Positions 35,801 through 47,469 of a stretch of 64,000 nucleotides of DNA are shown in pieces. The notes beneath the pieces are model-generated. The model was not told the origin of the DNA. It saw nothing but the letters and a program-made list of their open reading frames with translations, and did not search any database. Position 1 is the stretch's first letter; every line of letters begins with the position of its first letter. Both the position numbers and the translations under genes were made by a program. The stretch is from Bryopsis sp. KO-2023. Taxonomy: Eukaryota; Chlorophyta; Ulvophyceae; Bryopsidales; Bryopsidaceae. The DNA lies in the NCBI GenBank assembly GCA_030272585.1, contig BSYQ01000008.1:3286001-3350000 (forward strand), read 5' to 3'.

Positions 35801-37147
35801 TTTGAATTTTATTTTAATTACACAGGAGCTTGAATCGGCTTCCGATCGGGGGATCTGGAGAATTGGCCAGGAAATTGCTAAGACATGCTTTCATGATACG
35901 AAGCAAGCTGTCCCATTTTTGCACAAATTTCCAATACTACATAATGTTCGAGGTTTTGGAGGGCGCCTGGCGGTCTTTCACTCTGCAAGCTACATCTGCC
36001 ACCGATTTGGATAAACTGCTGCACGCGCATGAGTGTTATTTGGCCACCATTGTGACGCGATGTTTACTGGATGAAGATACTCAAACCTTGAGGTGACTTT
36101 TTTTTATTATTTTATTATTTTATGTATTTCTTTATATTTTTTTTTTCAAAGGGGGGTGAAAAGATTACAAGTTGCGAAGGGCAATTCCACCCTGTTGCAG
36201 CAACATGCATGAGTGAATTTTTTGCTGGGTGGTTGGGGGTTCCTTCGAAAGTTGCACGGATAAAAGAAAAGAAAAGAAAGTTTTCGTAAGAAAAGTCAGA
36301 AGGTGTTCCCACTTGGGTTTTTTTTTTCTATAAAAAATAAATTTTAGAAGAAATGTTTTGTTATTTTTTCTTTTCTTACAGGGATACGTTGGAAAAGATG
36401 TTCGAAACAGTGGAAAAGATGATAGGATTGGTGAACAGATTGGATTCTGAAATCAGTACTGTGATGACTAAGCATCGTTCACAAGTAGGGATGCTCGTTA
36501 AAAATTCATCATTCCACTTTTGTTTCAGTCACCTTTTTCCTTTTCTTGTATCTTCTTAGAAAAAGAACGAACAATTTATTCCTTCAAGCGATTTTTTTTT
36601 TCAAAGCGGACTCCTTGCATTTGATTGCTGTAGATTACGAAAGAGGTCAACCCTCCTGTGAATTTGTTGTCGGGCAGGATTGAGTTCAAAATAACACGTC
36701 ATCAATGGGTTTTTTTGTTTTATTCCCCCCCCCCCCCCCTGAAACCTCCACATTCTATATCAGTGGGTGTGTTCCCCCCCGAGGTCTCTCTGTTTTTTTT
36801 GCTGCTCTTTTTCCTGAGGGGATTTTGTTTTTGTTCAAAAAAAAAAAAATCAGGTGATGCAGCAGAGACGAGGAATGGAGGAAAATGCCTGGGGAGGCTC
36901 GCAGCATGGCAAAAACGAGGAAATCGATTTGGACATCGTCCAGTACAACTCCGTGAAAGAAGTTATCGATGATCTGCTCAGGACGTACGAATTCAGCATC
37001 GGCCAGTTCACCAGAGACCTACCCCCGCAAGCCCATGTCGATTTGCGTTTCCTCATTTTCAGGCTGGATTTCGCCGAACTGTACATGCGAAAAGAGCAAG
37101 ATGGTGCTGAAGAGGAGTTCGATGGGGAGGACACCTTCCGGGGCTGA
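32897..37147 (+). CDS. GCP3: Gamma-tubulin complex component 3 (GCP3/Spc98)
   Basis: Six exons: 32897-34296, 34591-34870, 35181-35473, 35826-36092, 36382-36484 and 36854-37147, for 878 residues (human GCP3 about 907). The GRIP1 region includes LLVRDILYICQGIDGTYIKF, ELGWLFQRVQVFV, CYAVNKELRDYYRLMAVL, GGELAGGIYARTQTGDPF and DKILRAGKSINFLR. GRIP2 includes VKRFLLLGQGDFVQSLMDF, RGWDVFSLEYRVNQPLSTVF, LRVFRLLWKLKHAE and HECYLATIVTRCLL. The DGTYIKF and ELRDYYRL motifs fit GCP3 better than GCP2. The protein pairs with GCP2 to form the gamma-tubulin small complex that nucleates microtubules at spindle poles and the cortex. The N-terminus has a helical domain (about 1-110) and a basic, disordered linker. 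Every intron phase closes. Confidence 0.93.
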
Positions 37148-38457
37148 GTTGGGAGGGGAAATCGAAAAGAAAAAGTTGCATTTTAAAATTTGAAGCTTTG
37201 TCGAGTGGGTGGTTAATCGGGGGGAAGGGATGCAGGGAGAATAGGGAAAAAAAAAGTGTGAGGGTTTTTCTTTCTTTCATAAATCTCAGTCGGGGAGGAA
37301 ACAACATCGTGGAAATCAGAGAGGCTTGGGGAAAAAGTTGCTTTCTTTTTTTTCTTTTTTTTTTTTTTTGGGGGGGGGGGAGGAGGTCCTTCAAATTGTA
37401 CAGCGTTGAGGATGTTTTTGCTTCGGGTGCCCCTTTTCACTGAGTGTCAGTCTGAATCCACTTCTTATGTCTAGGGGGTAGAGAGAAGTAACGAGGAAAG
37501 AGTGTTAACATTTCCAGAAAGAAAACGATTCTAAGGCCGGAACGGGTTGAAAAACTCCCTGGTGTGTGTGTGGGGGGGTGGTTTTCACAGCTTCAAGTCT
37601 GCAAGTTTTGGTTCATATGTTCTGTCCGTTGAGAGCGCACAACAGAGTTCTCAATATATTTGGGGAAAGGGTAGGAAGCAGGTCAACATTAGAAGATTGC
37701 AAACTTTGGCTTCTATTTTTCATTTTTTCCCCGTTCATATTATTATTTTTCTTTTTTTCCGGGGGGGGGGGGGGTAGGGAAGGGAAGGGATGATCCATAA
37801 ACAGGTGGATTCAGAGGGGAGCTTGGTTTCTGTCTGGCCAAGCACTACAAAGATGAAAACAAGAGTTATAGGAAGGAGTGTGGTGTTTTTGTCCCGCCTG
37901 TAGGAGGAAGATGTATCAACTTCATTGTTCGATTTTGACAGACGAGCCCCGAAGTTTGTTTCTAAAACCCTGGGGTCTGACACATAAATTACCTTTCAAA
38001 ATACATGGCGTTTGGTAAGAGGAGCAGTGTTGTTAGCGTCTTCTGCTTTCCTCCTGTCGGCTGGGATGCCAATTGGTTTGTTAGTGATCTGTGTTTTTGT
38101 GTAAGCTGTGTGGGTAGTACACCCATCCATCATTCTATGAAGCATCAACAACGTCTGCCTTCTGTTGAATTCACAATTCTTACACTGTAAAAAGAATGAC
38201 CCATGTGCCAACCCAAGTCCCGTCAAATACCACAACCCAGAGTCCTAAATGGACAAACTGCCAGCACCTATCCAACTGAATTGCTCCTTTCCACACATGC
38301 AGATTTTTGCAACCATCACAGAACACCCTCTCTATTCTCGGATTTGAAGCCCCTGTATAGGTAACACCACATCAATCTGAATGGCTTCTTTTGTAAAGAA
38401 AAACACCAAGATTCTCATGCTTTCCTGGACCCCATGGAGCCCAGCAAGGTTGCTATG
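37148..38457. other. GCP3 downstream region
   Basis: No gene seen. To about 37.8 kb the sequence is G+T-rich with G and T runs, as expected of a + strand 3' flank. From about 38.1 kb it turns A+C-rich where repeat R1 copy C lies in reverse orientation. Confidence 0.5.
38163..38296 (-). repeat. Dispersed repeat family R1, copy C
   Basis: The reverse complement aligns with 28026-28164 almost end to end: GTGTGGAAAGGAG, AATTCAGTTGGATAG, TGGCAGTTTGT, GGGTTGTGG and ACAGTGTAAGAATTGTG. It ends about 0.16 kb left of the plastid-derived insert. Confidence 0.75.
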
Positions 38458-38985
38458 TACTTACGAAATAAAGACTATCTTAGTTGTTGATTATTTACGA
38501 AAAATGTTTCTTTTTTAGCTTGTAAATAATTTTGATAGAGGGTCCTATTTTTTTTTTAAGTATAGATATTGGTATGAGGCTTTCTTAATAACACACCATA
38601 TCCTAGTGAGTTTTATGGTCCTACAGGTCCAGAAGCTTCCCAAGCACAAGCATTTACATTTTTAGTTCGAGATCAGCGATTAGGAGCTAATGTGGTTTCG
38701 GCACAAGGTCCTACAGGTCTGGGTGAATATTTAATGCGTTCTCCAAGAGGAGAAATCACTTTTGGTGGGTTTTGGCTTGTTTACCTATTCATGAAAGACT
38801 ATCTAAAAGTTTAAATTGGGAGGGTAGAATTTATCAAAATAGTTGGCATTTTTTAAGTTATTTGAAATATATTCTTCAAGCAAATTATATTCAATGGGTT
38901 CATTTTCGTAAATATCGCTTTTTATTTTCAACACAGATAAAATTCCGGCTATTAAAAAATGTGTTGGGAATACATTTCATCTTGC
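38458..38985 (+). other. Nuclear insert of plastid DNA (psbC fragment plus another organellar piece)
   Basis: Bases 38578-38769 translate to an internal part of the photosystem II CP43 protein: [31 protein letters not shown] and [16 protein letters not shown], ending at ITFGG. The normal continuation (ETMRFWD in known psbC) is missing. Instead, 38772-38985 opens in another frame with organelle-like A/T-ending codons ([18 protein letters not shown]), a protein I do not recognise. The flanking 38458-38577 is equally AT-rich. The fragment is too short and too rearranged to work. It shows that plastid DNA, perhaps two joined pieces, entered this chromosome. A hAT-like copy begins at its right edge. 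Confidence 0.85.
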
Positions 38986-38988
38986 TAC

Positions 38989-39620
38989 CAGTGTATTCTT
39001 TCCAGTATCGCTGGCCCAAAAGTGGCTCTAAATTTGGTGGTTTCTGCAAAAGGTTGGGGTTGGTGAATTAGGTCAGAAATGGGAGTTGATCAGGAATTAG
39101 GCAAATTGACCTGGGATTGGCTAAAGATGGTGTGTGCACATGGGCAATGCCGGTTTAGGGGTTATAAATTGGGCTTGCTGGCAGCAAGTTGCTGGCAGAA
39201 TCATCCTAACATTGTGTCCTCCACTTGAAAGGGGGGGGGGGGGGCTCCGTATGTCTTTGTGTTTCATCGAGTGTGTTCCACCCAATACTATCCGATTTTA
39301 TTGTTTCATCTTGTTGTGACCCTTTTCTGGCCCCAATTTGTATAAAATAATGAGAATGTGTCCCCAACTCAAATGAGACAAACTATTGTGAAAATGAAGA
39401 AGGTGATGGAAAAGATGGAAGGGAAATGTCAGTCAAATTTGGAGAGGAAAAGATTCGGAACACAACATTGATTTGCCTCGGTTGTGAGTTCTGTGGAATT
39501 GTTGATTGTTTTTTCAATGTGGCCAAACTTCAGGTGGATGTGCCCTTTTGTGGCCCAAAAAACTGCCAAACAATTTTTTTTTAGGGGGGTGGCACAATGG
39601 GCCAAAAAGAAAACACACAC
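38989..39620. mobile_element. Diverged, longer copy of the hAT-like miniature element
   Basis: The left end CAGTGTATTCTTTCCAGTAT, then CTGGCCCAAAAGTGGCTCTA, matches the left end of the intact element at 60052 (CAGTGTATTTTTTTTCAATT, CTGGCCCCAAAGTGGCCCTA). Later blocks at 39310-39370 and 39525-39620 (AAACTTCAGGTGGATGTG, CCCTTTTGTGGCCC, ACAATGGGCCA) also match, in the same order. About 240 bp at 39061-39300 has no counterpart. The right end has decayed and no exact target duplication was found. It abuts the plastid insert. Confidence 0.7.
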
Positions 39621-39900
39621 ACATTGCGCTATCTTTCTTGCCCAGAGTCGCATTCCAGCTTTGGATTGAATCGAAGCGACCAAAATGAAGGTCGGAATCG
39701 TTGATGGTTAGATCGCAGGTGCCGATGCACGAACTATAAAAGCCCACACCCCGTTCTTCGTTTCTGCGTTGGTAGTAACACATCCAACAGACAGGCCCAC
39801 CTCGCAGCGATTGTCGCTCGCATAAACGCGCCAACAGGACTCGTCCTTTCGCTTACCCTCGAAAAACTAGAGACGACGCGCACTCCCCCCTCGCCAAGTG
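39621..39900. promoter_or_regulatory. Upstream region of Fd-GOGAT
   Basis: 280 bp between the hAT-like copy and the inferred start. It must hold the promoter and 5' UTR. No specific element was recognised. Confidence 0.4.
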
Positions 39901-42900
39901 ATGAAGTCGGCGCGCGCGTCGTTTTCAACCGTTTCCACTGCGACTGGTCGCGGATACGTGCGCGCATCTCTCGTTGCACGACACCCTGTTGGACGATGTA
40001 GGGGGTTATTGAAGAGGCACGCCGCGCCGGTGAGGGACAGAAACCATCGACCTGAGAAGAATCACTCGCCAGAAAAAAGACGCTGGCAGACTCTGATTTA
40101 CGCTGGAGTTGTTGTCTCTTCCCTCTCCCCCCCGCCCGCCAGACTCATCGCCAGAAAAAGAGAACAAGCATTCACTTTTCATCGCTCCCCTGAGCTACAA
40201 TCGCCCACTTATCTATAGTTAAAAAGTCAACTGGGTCACTGACTGGCTTGTCATCTTTGATAGAGTTCGCGACATGCGTGTCGGAGCGACGCCATCGTCG
40301 CCCCTTTGGTGCAAACTTTGCGCCGGGGGCCTATCTGTCCGCTGACCCGAGCCGCAGCGACGAAGGGACCCGAAGTGGCTGACCTCAACGAGATCCTCAA
40401 AGAAAGGGACGCGTGTGGGGTAGGTTTCCTTTTCAGCTGCAGACTTTACGCCTGGGAATCTCTCGGATTGTCGTTATCTGATGCACGATTGCTTTGGGTG
40501 TCTCCAGGTGGGCTTTATCGCGAGTTTGAAGAATGAAAAGACGCACCAAACCATGGAAAAGGTATGTGGAACCATCCAACCCCCACTTACTTTGTCAAAC
40601 CAAGTCTGACCTCAGGAGCCTAGTTTATATATCCTTTGCCTCACAAACGCAAGGAAATTGGAACTGTCCAGCCATCAACAGGGAGCAATGCATTTTTTCT
40701 TGCAGCCAATTTTTTTTTAAATCAAAAAGTTTTCTGGGTAGGTGTACAATTACATCCAAAGATCTTGTTTTGAGATTTCGTATGGATTGTTTTTTCCCTC
40801 CAAAGATCTTGTCATGAGATTTTGCACGATTCTTATTTTTTCTAAAAAAAAACCTGCAGGCGCTGCTTGCTCTGGGCTGCATGGAGCACAGGGGAGCCTG
40901 CTCTGCGGATTCCGATTCCGGGGATGGTGCCGGAATCATGAGTCAAATTCCATGGGAAATTCTCAAAAAGGATTTCTCAGATTTAGATGAATCCAAGACA
41001 GGGTACACCAACCAAAAAAAAGACTCAACAAACCGCACCTTCAACCCCCCACCTTCTTTTTTCAAATCTCGTTTTTTCCACCTTTTGGTTCTACGGCAAA
41101 TTCAACTGACAATCATCCCTTTTACTTTTTTTGTTTCTTTGGGAGGGGGGGCGGGCGTAATCTCTTTCTTTTGAACCCTCGAAAGACCACCACTTTCACA
41201 CGATGATGACTGTTGTTTTGTTTCTCTTTGGTGTTTTTTTCTTTTAATAATTTGTTGGGTAAAAATGTATGTATGTGGGGGGATGATTTCACAGGGTTGG
41301 GATGATGTTCATGCCGAACGACGATGCCCTGGAGGCCGAGGCGATCGCAATCACGGAATCAGTGTGCAACCAAGAGGGGTTGCAAGTTTTGGGGTGGAGA
41401 GATGTTCCGGTGGATCCGTCGGTGGTGGGCCGATTTTCGACTGACACGATGCCGAGGATAAAGCAAGTTTTGGTGAAAGCTGGGGAGGGCTTATCGGGGG
41501 ATGATTTTGAGAGGGAATTATTCATTGCTAGGAAGCTCATCGAGAAAGCTTCCGCGGAAAAACTCGGAGAGAAATCCTCGGAATTTTATATTTGCACCTT
41601 GTCCAGCCGAGTGATTGTTTACAAGGTGAGCCCAGGCGGTCCCAACTCGTCCCGTCGAAAATGACAATTCTCTGTGAAGGCAAATATAGCAGGGGTGGGT
41701 AATGCTCCTTTCACCATCCGTTTGTAAGATCCAAAAATCATATTCACTTTTTGGTTGGCTCCGTTGGGTGCAGGGTATGCTGAGGTCGGTCGTCCTGAAG
41801 GATTTCTTCAAGGATTTGACTAATCCTGACTTCACCACCACTTTTGCGGTTTACCATAGACGATTCAGCACCAACACCACCCCAAAATGGCCATTGGCTC
41901 AGCCCATGCGATTCCTGGGCCACAATGGTGCGCCTTTGCCTTCCGTGCTGTAATCAAAACCATGAACGAATAGCAAGCATCCGTTGTGTTTCTTTCCCCG
42001 TTTTGGGGTAACTCCCAAAACGCTGTTTTCAGCCCATGAGCGAAAAACTGGATCTGTTCTATTGAGAAATCCCCAGCTGTGGGTATCGGTAGACATGGGC
42101 ATTTTGGCAAGATGGTGTTTCTGGTTGCTGTAGGGGAGATCAACACGCTTCAAGGTAACCTGAATTGGGTGGCCAGTCGCGAACATACCATGGAGCACCC
42201 CGTTTGGAAGGGTCGAGAAGAGGAGTTGATGCCACTGTGTAGCTCATCTGCGTCTGACTCTGCCAATCTTGACAGACTTGCCGAGTTGCTGGCCAAATCG
42301 AGAGGCGATCCTGCGGAAGCCGTCATGGTTTTGGTCCCGGAGGCTTACAGAAACCACCCCGACCTCATGAAAGAGTATCCGGAGGTAAGACAGGGAAGCA
42401 TTCGACATCATGGGGGGGCAGCGAAGAGAATTTTGCCATGATTGCAACCTTCACCAGACTCTCCTTTTGCGATCCACCCTCAAAACCAGTTTTTGAAAGG
42501 AAAAAAAAGGGAAAGATATGAATCATTATCAACATTGAAAAGAAGACCTAGGGGGCTCCGCAGTTTTTGTTGCTAAAATGCATGCTGCTGGAATATCAAA
42601 TATCGTTTCAACCGAACAGATTTGTCAATTTAAATTTTGTGTGGATTTGTGCTAGGTTGTGGATTTCTACGAGTTTTACGAGGGCCTCCAAGAGGGCTGG
42701 GATGGGCCTGCACTGTTGGTGTTTTCTGATGGAGTTCGGTTGGGCGCTAGACTGGACAGGAATGGTTTGCGTCCGGCTCGATACTGGGAAACCTCGGACG
42801 GATATGCCTTCGTTGCCTCCGAAGTCGGAGTTTTGGGTGATACCATTTCCAATGCTGAAAACGTCGTTCGAAAGGGTAGACTCGGACCAGGTAGGCTATC

Positions 42901-45900
42901 TTTTTTTTTTCAGGATGTGAACACAGCCCTTGTTTTTTGGCATTTTCCCAGATTTTGTCAGACATGACAGTGTTGTTTCTCAGGAAAGTATCCGGTGGGT
43001 AATCTTTTTTTTAGGATAAACGTAGTCCTTGTTTTTTTTTGCCATTTTCCTACATCTATCAGGCATTCCAGTGTTCTTTGTTGGGAAATCCGAAGCCCTT
43101 GAGTGTTCTGTTGTAAGGATGATTAGATTTGAACTTTGAAAGGACAAAAAAAAAACTTTTTGAATTTTCTTTTCTTTTGGGGGCGTGTTTGATGTGCAGG
43201 TCAGATGGTTTACGTCGATTTAGAGACGGGCAAGTTCATGGAGAATGTGGAGGTTGCGCGAACGGTCGCTCAGAGGAATCCCTACAAAGAGTGGCTGTCC
43301 AGCAGCAAATGGCTGCAGGACGTCGCTCCAGAGCAGTTCATCGGCGATGCCCAAATGGACAGCCAGGCTTTGCTCAAACTCCAGTCGTCCCATGGTGAGA
43401 ACTGAATTTGTTGCAAGTAATTTCTCTGCAAGTCTTCTTCCACTGTGTGAAAATCATGCATGGAAAGCAAGAACTGGTTGCCGTGTCGCTCATTTGCATG
43501 GCAGACAGGCTCCAGGGGGGTGTCCATCCTTGATGCAATCTTGTTTGAATAAAAAGGGAGGCCCTGTTGGGAGTACCTGTTCTTTTTTGAATTGCTTCTC
43601 TTCCTATCTCTTTTTTTCTTTCCCCCCCAAATCCATTCTTTCTTCCCTCAGGTCCTGTGTAAAATTTACAATGTATAGATATATATATATCTGAAAACAG
43701 AACAGTGGATTTGCTTTGAAGCATGCGAAACTCGAGACTTTTTTTTAAGTTCTTGGAAAGATTTGATACCTTATGTTGCGGGGCTGAAGTCAGCTGTTTG
43801 ACCTTCCCCAGGCATGGGCCTCGAAGACAGCCAGATGATCATTGAGGGCATGGCTGCCGCTGGTGTCGAACCTACCTTCTGTATGGGCGACGACAGCCCC
43901 CTTCCGGTGCTGTCTGACAAACCCCACATGCTGTTCAATTATTTCAAACAGCGGTTTGCCCAAGTGACGAACCCCCCGATCGATCCTCTTCGAGAAGGAT
44001 TGGTCATGTCGCTGGAAATGAGGTTGGGTGCTAGAGGCAATCTCCTCAACCCTGGGCCTGATTCCTACAGTCAGCTCAAGCTGAAGTCCCCCCTCGTGTT
44101 GGAAGGCCAACTCGAGGCCATCAAGGAGGACAAAGGTTTGAAAACGCAGACCTTCGGGTTGCAGTTTGAGGGTGGCAAGAAGGGGGCATTGGAGGAAGCC
44201 GTCAAGAAACTGTGCAAGGACGTGGAAGAAGCCGTCAAGGCTGGCTGCGAATGTGTCGTCTTGTCAGACAGGTGTGCATGGAGGGTGTGCCTTCTCTATG
44301 TCAGACAATTAGATACGATAAATATAAAGCGAAAATTTCTCCTTCGAAAAAGAGTCGAAAATTTTTGCTACAAGAAATCAAAGAGATAATTCAAAAAAGT
44401 AAAGCTGTATCGATTATGGGAATCCCCTTGAATAGTGGGTTAAGCGGAGTCGTGTTGTCAGACTGCCAGAGGGACAGGAAATGAACCCTGTCACCCCACC
44501 GATTCCAGCTCTGCTGGCTGTCGGTGCCGTCCACCACCACTTGATCCAAAGCTACCTTCGATCGGACACCTCGATCGTGGTGGAGACCGCCCAATGCTTC
44601 AGCACTCACCACCTCGCCGTTTTGATCGGTTACGGTGCCCATGCTGTGTGCCCTTACCTTGCATACGAGAGCTGCAGACAATGGCGGCTGTCGTCTCGAA
44701 CTCAAAACATGGTGAAAAACGGACGAATCGCCGACATCTCGGTGGCGGACACGCAGAGAAACTACAAGAAAGCTGTGGAGAAGGGCTTGTTGAAAATTCT
44801 GTCCAAGATGGGAATATCTCTCCTGGGTTGTTACCATGGAGCTCAAATTTTTGAGATCTATGGCTTGGGGGAGGATGTGGTCAACATGTGTTTCAAGGGC
44901 TCCGTTTCTCGAATCGGCGGCTTGACCCTGGATGATGTCCAGAAAGAGGCGGAGTCCCTGTGGGTGAAAGGTTTCCCAGAAAAAGCCATGAAAAAGCTCC
45001 AGGACTACGGTTTTATCCAATCAAAAGTGAAGGGCGAATATCACGTGAACAATCAAACCATGTCCAAGCTGTTGCACAAGTCGATCGGACTCGGAGGGAA
45101 CCCCGCCGACGAGGAAGCTTTCGAAGCGTTCAAAGAGCATTTCGAAAACAGCCCTGTCGCTGTGCTGCGCGATTGCTTGGAGTTTGCGTCAGACAGAGAG
45201 CCCATTCCTGTGTCTGAGGTGGAGGATGAGGGTGCGATCATGGAAAGGTTCTGCACTGGTGGTATGTCGTTGGGGGCCATTTCGAGGGAAACCCACGAGA
45301 CGATCGCTATTGCTATGAACAGAATTGGGGGGAGGTCGAACTCTGGTGAAGGTGGGGAGGATCCGGTTAGGTGGGAACAGTTGACCGACTGCGATGCCGA
45401 CGGCAACTCTGATACTTTCCCCTATCTGAAAGGGCTCAAGAACGGTGACATTGCCAGCTCTGCAATCAAGCAGGTACAAATACAGTTTCTTGCAACAAGG
45501 TTTTCAAATATGCAAGCAATAATGTCAAAAGTTGCCATGTCGGTGTGGAAACAGCCTTGATGAATGGCTAAACCTGGGGTGGTGGTGTTCGACAGGTTGC
45601 ATCTGGACGATTTGGGGTGACTCCATCTTTCTTGGTCAATTCTGACCAGCTGGAGATCAAAATCGCTCAAGGTGCCAAGCCTGGGGAAGGTGGGCAGCTG
45701 CCTGGAAAGAAAGTCAGTCCCTACATCGCTGATCTCAGAAGGTCAAAGCCTGGTGTCCCTCTCATTTCGCCGCCACCCCATCATGACATTTACTCCATCG
45801 AAGATCTCGCCCAGCTGATCTATGATTTGCACATGATCAGCCCTCAGGCGAAGGTCTCCGTGAAGTTGGTTGCTGAAGCGGGGATTGGAACTGTTGCCAG

Positions 45901-47469
45901 TGGAGTAGCAAAAGCCAATGCCGATGTCATCCAGGTAGGAATGCCTTCATGTCTGTCAGGTTTCTGTATTCGGCCCATTCACCGAAAGCCTGAAAAAAAA
46001 GAAGTGCAGTGTTATGTGTTATCTGAGTGGGGTATTCTTCTTGCCAGATTTCGGGACATGATGGAGGTACCGGTGCCTCTCCAATCAGCTCCATCAAGCA
46101 TGCTGGAGGTCCTGTAGAGATGGGTCTGGCGGAAGTCAACCAGTCCCTGGTGCAAAACGAACTGCGAGAGCGTGTCGTGCTCCGAGTGGACGGCGGAATT
46201 CGAAACGGTCGAGATGTGGTCATGATGGCGGCAATGGGAGCCGATGAATACGGTTTCGGAACCACTGCGATGATTGCCACCGGTTGCATTATGGCCAGAG
46301 TTTGCCACACCAACAACTGCCCTGTCGGGGTCGCCACACAGAGGGAGGACCTGCGAAAGCGATTCCCAGGAACTCCGGGTGATCTTGTCAATTACTTTCA
46401 GTTCATCGCCAGCGAGGTCCGTGCGATGTTGGCCAGTCTTGGCTTCCGATCGATGGATGAACTTATCGGACGCTCGGATGTGTTGAAGCAGAGGGAGGTT
46501 GAGCTTGCGAAGACCACCCACTTGGATTTGTCATTCTTGGCAACCTATCCTGGTACCAGTGGATTGTCGTCTGACAGGAGAACGAAGGTGGCCAACTCAA
46601 ACGGCGAAGGCTTGTTTGACGACGAAGTCTTGAAGGATCCCGAAGTTATCAGCTGCATTGAAAACCAGTCAGTGCTCGTCAAGAAGTGCACCATGGTCAA
46701 CACCGACCGAGCCAGTTTGAGCAGAATCTCTGGGGTGATCGCAAAGAAGTATGGCGAGCGTGGCTTCGATGGGACTCTGGAGCTTCAAATCGAGGGTGTG
46801 GGCGGGCAATCGTTCGCGTGTTTCCTGGTGGAAGGGATGAGAGTGCACTTGGTCGGCGAGGCGAATGACTATGTCGGAAAGGGCATGGCTGGCGGAGTTA
46901 TCAGCATCGTCCCTCCACCGACGGCTACGTTTGCGGCCGAAGATGCATCCCTGGTTGGTAACACCTGCTTGTACGGGGCCACCGGCGGACAGCTGTTCGT
47001 GAGAGGACGGGCTGGCGAGCGATTCGGCGTCAGAAATTCCATGACTGAGGCTGTGGTGGAAGGAGCGGGCGATCATTGCTGCGAATACATGACTGGTGGA
47101 TGCATCGCTGTGTTGGGAACCGTCGGCAGAAATGCTGCTGCTGGAATGACCGGAGGCCTGGGCTACTTCTACGACGAGGCGGGTGATTTCCCAGAGAAGG
47201 TCAATACCGAAATCGTTGCTGTGCAGAGGATCAGAACTAAGGCTGGTGAGAATCAGTTGAAGGGGCTGATTCAGAAACATGTGGAGCTGACAGGGTCGGT
47301 GAAGGGGCAAGCCATTCTTGATAATTGGGGAAGCAGCGTGGAGAAATTCTGGCAATTGGTGCCTCCCTCTGAGAAAAACACTCCGGAAGCCAACCCCACC
47401 GTGGAGGCTCAGGATGCCGAGAACAACTCCGCCGAAAAATCTGTGTCGGAAATTACCGCCTCGGCTTAG
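39901..47469 (+). CDS. GLU: Ferredoxin-dependent glutamate synthase, plastid type
   Basis: Thirteen exons join in phase (39901-40029, 40264-40419, 40508-40561, 40860-41002, 41295-41625, 41774-41927, 42134-42384, 42656-42890, 43200-43394, 43812-44271, 44462-45473, 45596-45934, 46048-47469), giving 1626 residues, as in plant GLU1. The enzyme makes two glutamates from glutamine and 2-oxoglutarate with electrons from reduced ferredoxin. The amidotransferase nucleophile is Cys94 in ERDACGVGF, exposed after removal of a 93-residue prosequence. HRRFSTNT and [13 protein letters not shown] line the glutaminase site. The FMN domain has [22 protein letters not shown] and [12 protein letters not shown]. 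The 3Fe-4S cluster cysteines are 1233, 1239 and 1244 ([12 protein letters not shown]). The end, [17 protein letters not shown], is typical of the ferredoxin form. Exon 1 (Arg/Ser/Ala-rich) is inferred from phase and could differ. Confidence 0.95.
42891..43092 (+). repeat. Degenerate tandem duplication within a GOGAT intron
   Basis: Two units of about 95-100 bp follow each other in the intron after exon 8. Shared pieces are TCTTTTTTTT..AGGAT, G.AGTCCTTGTTTTTT or its variant CAGCCCTTGTTTTTT, CATTTTCC, CAG.CAT and CAGTGTT.T. Similarity is about 65-70 percent by eye. Both units contain acceptor-like T-run plus AG sites, so old alternative acceptors may exist. Confidence 0.55.
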
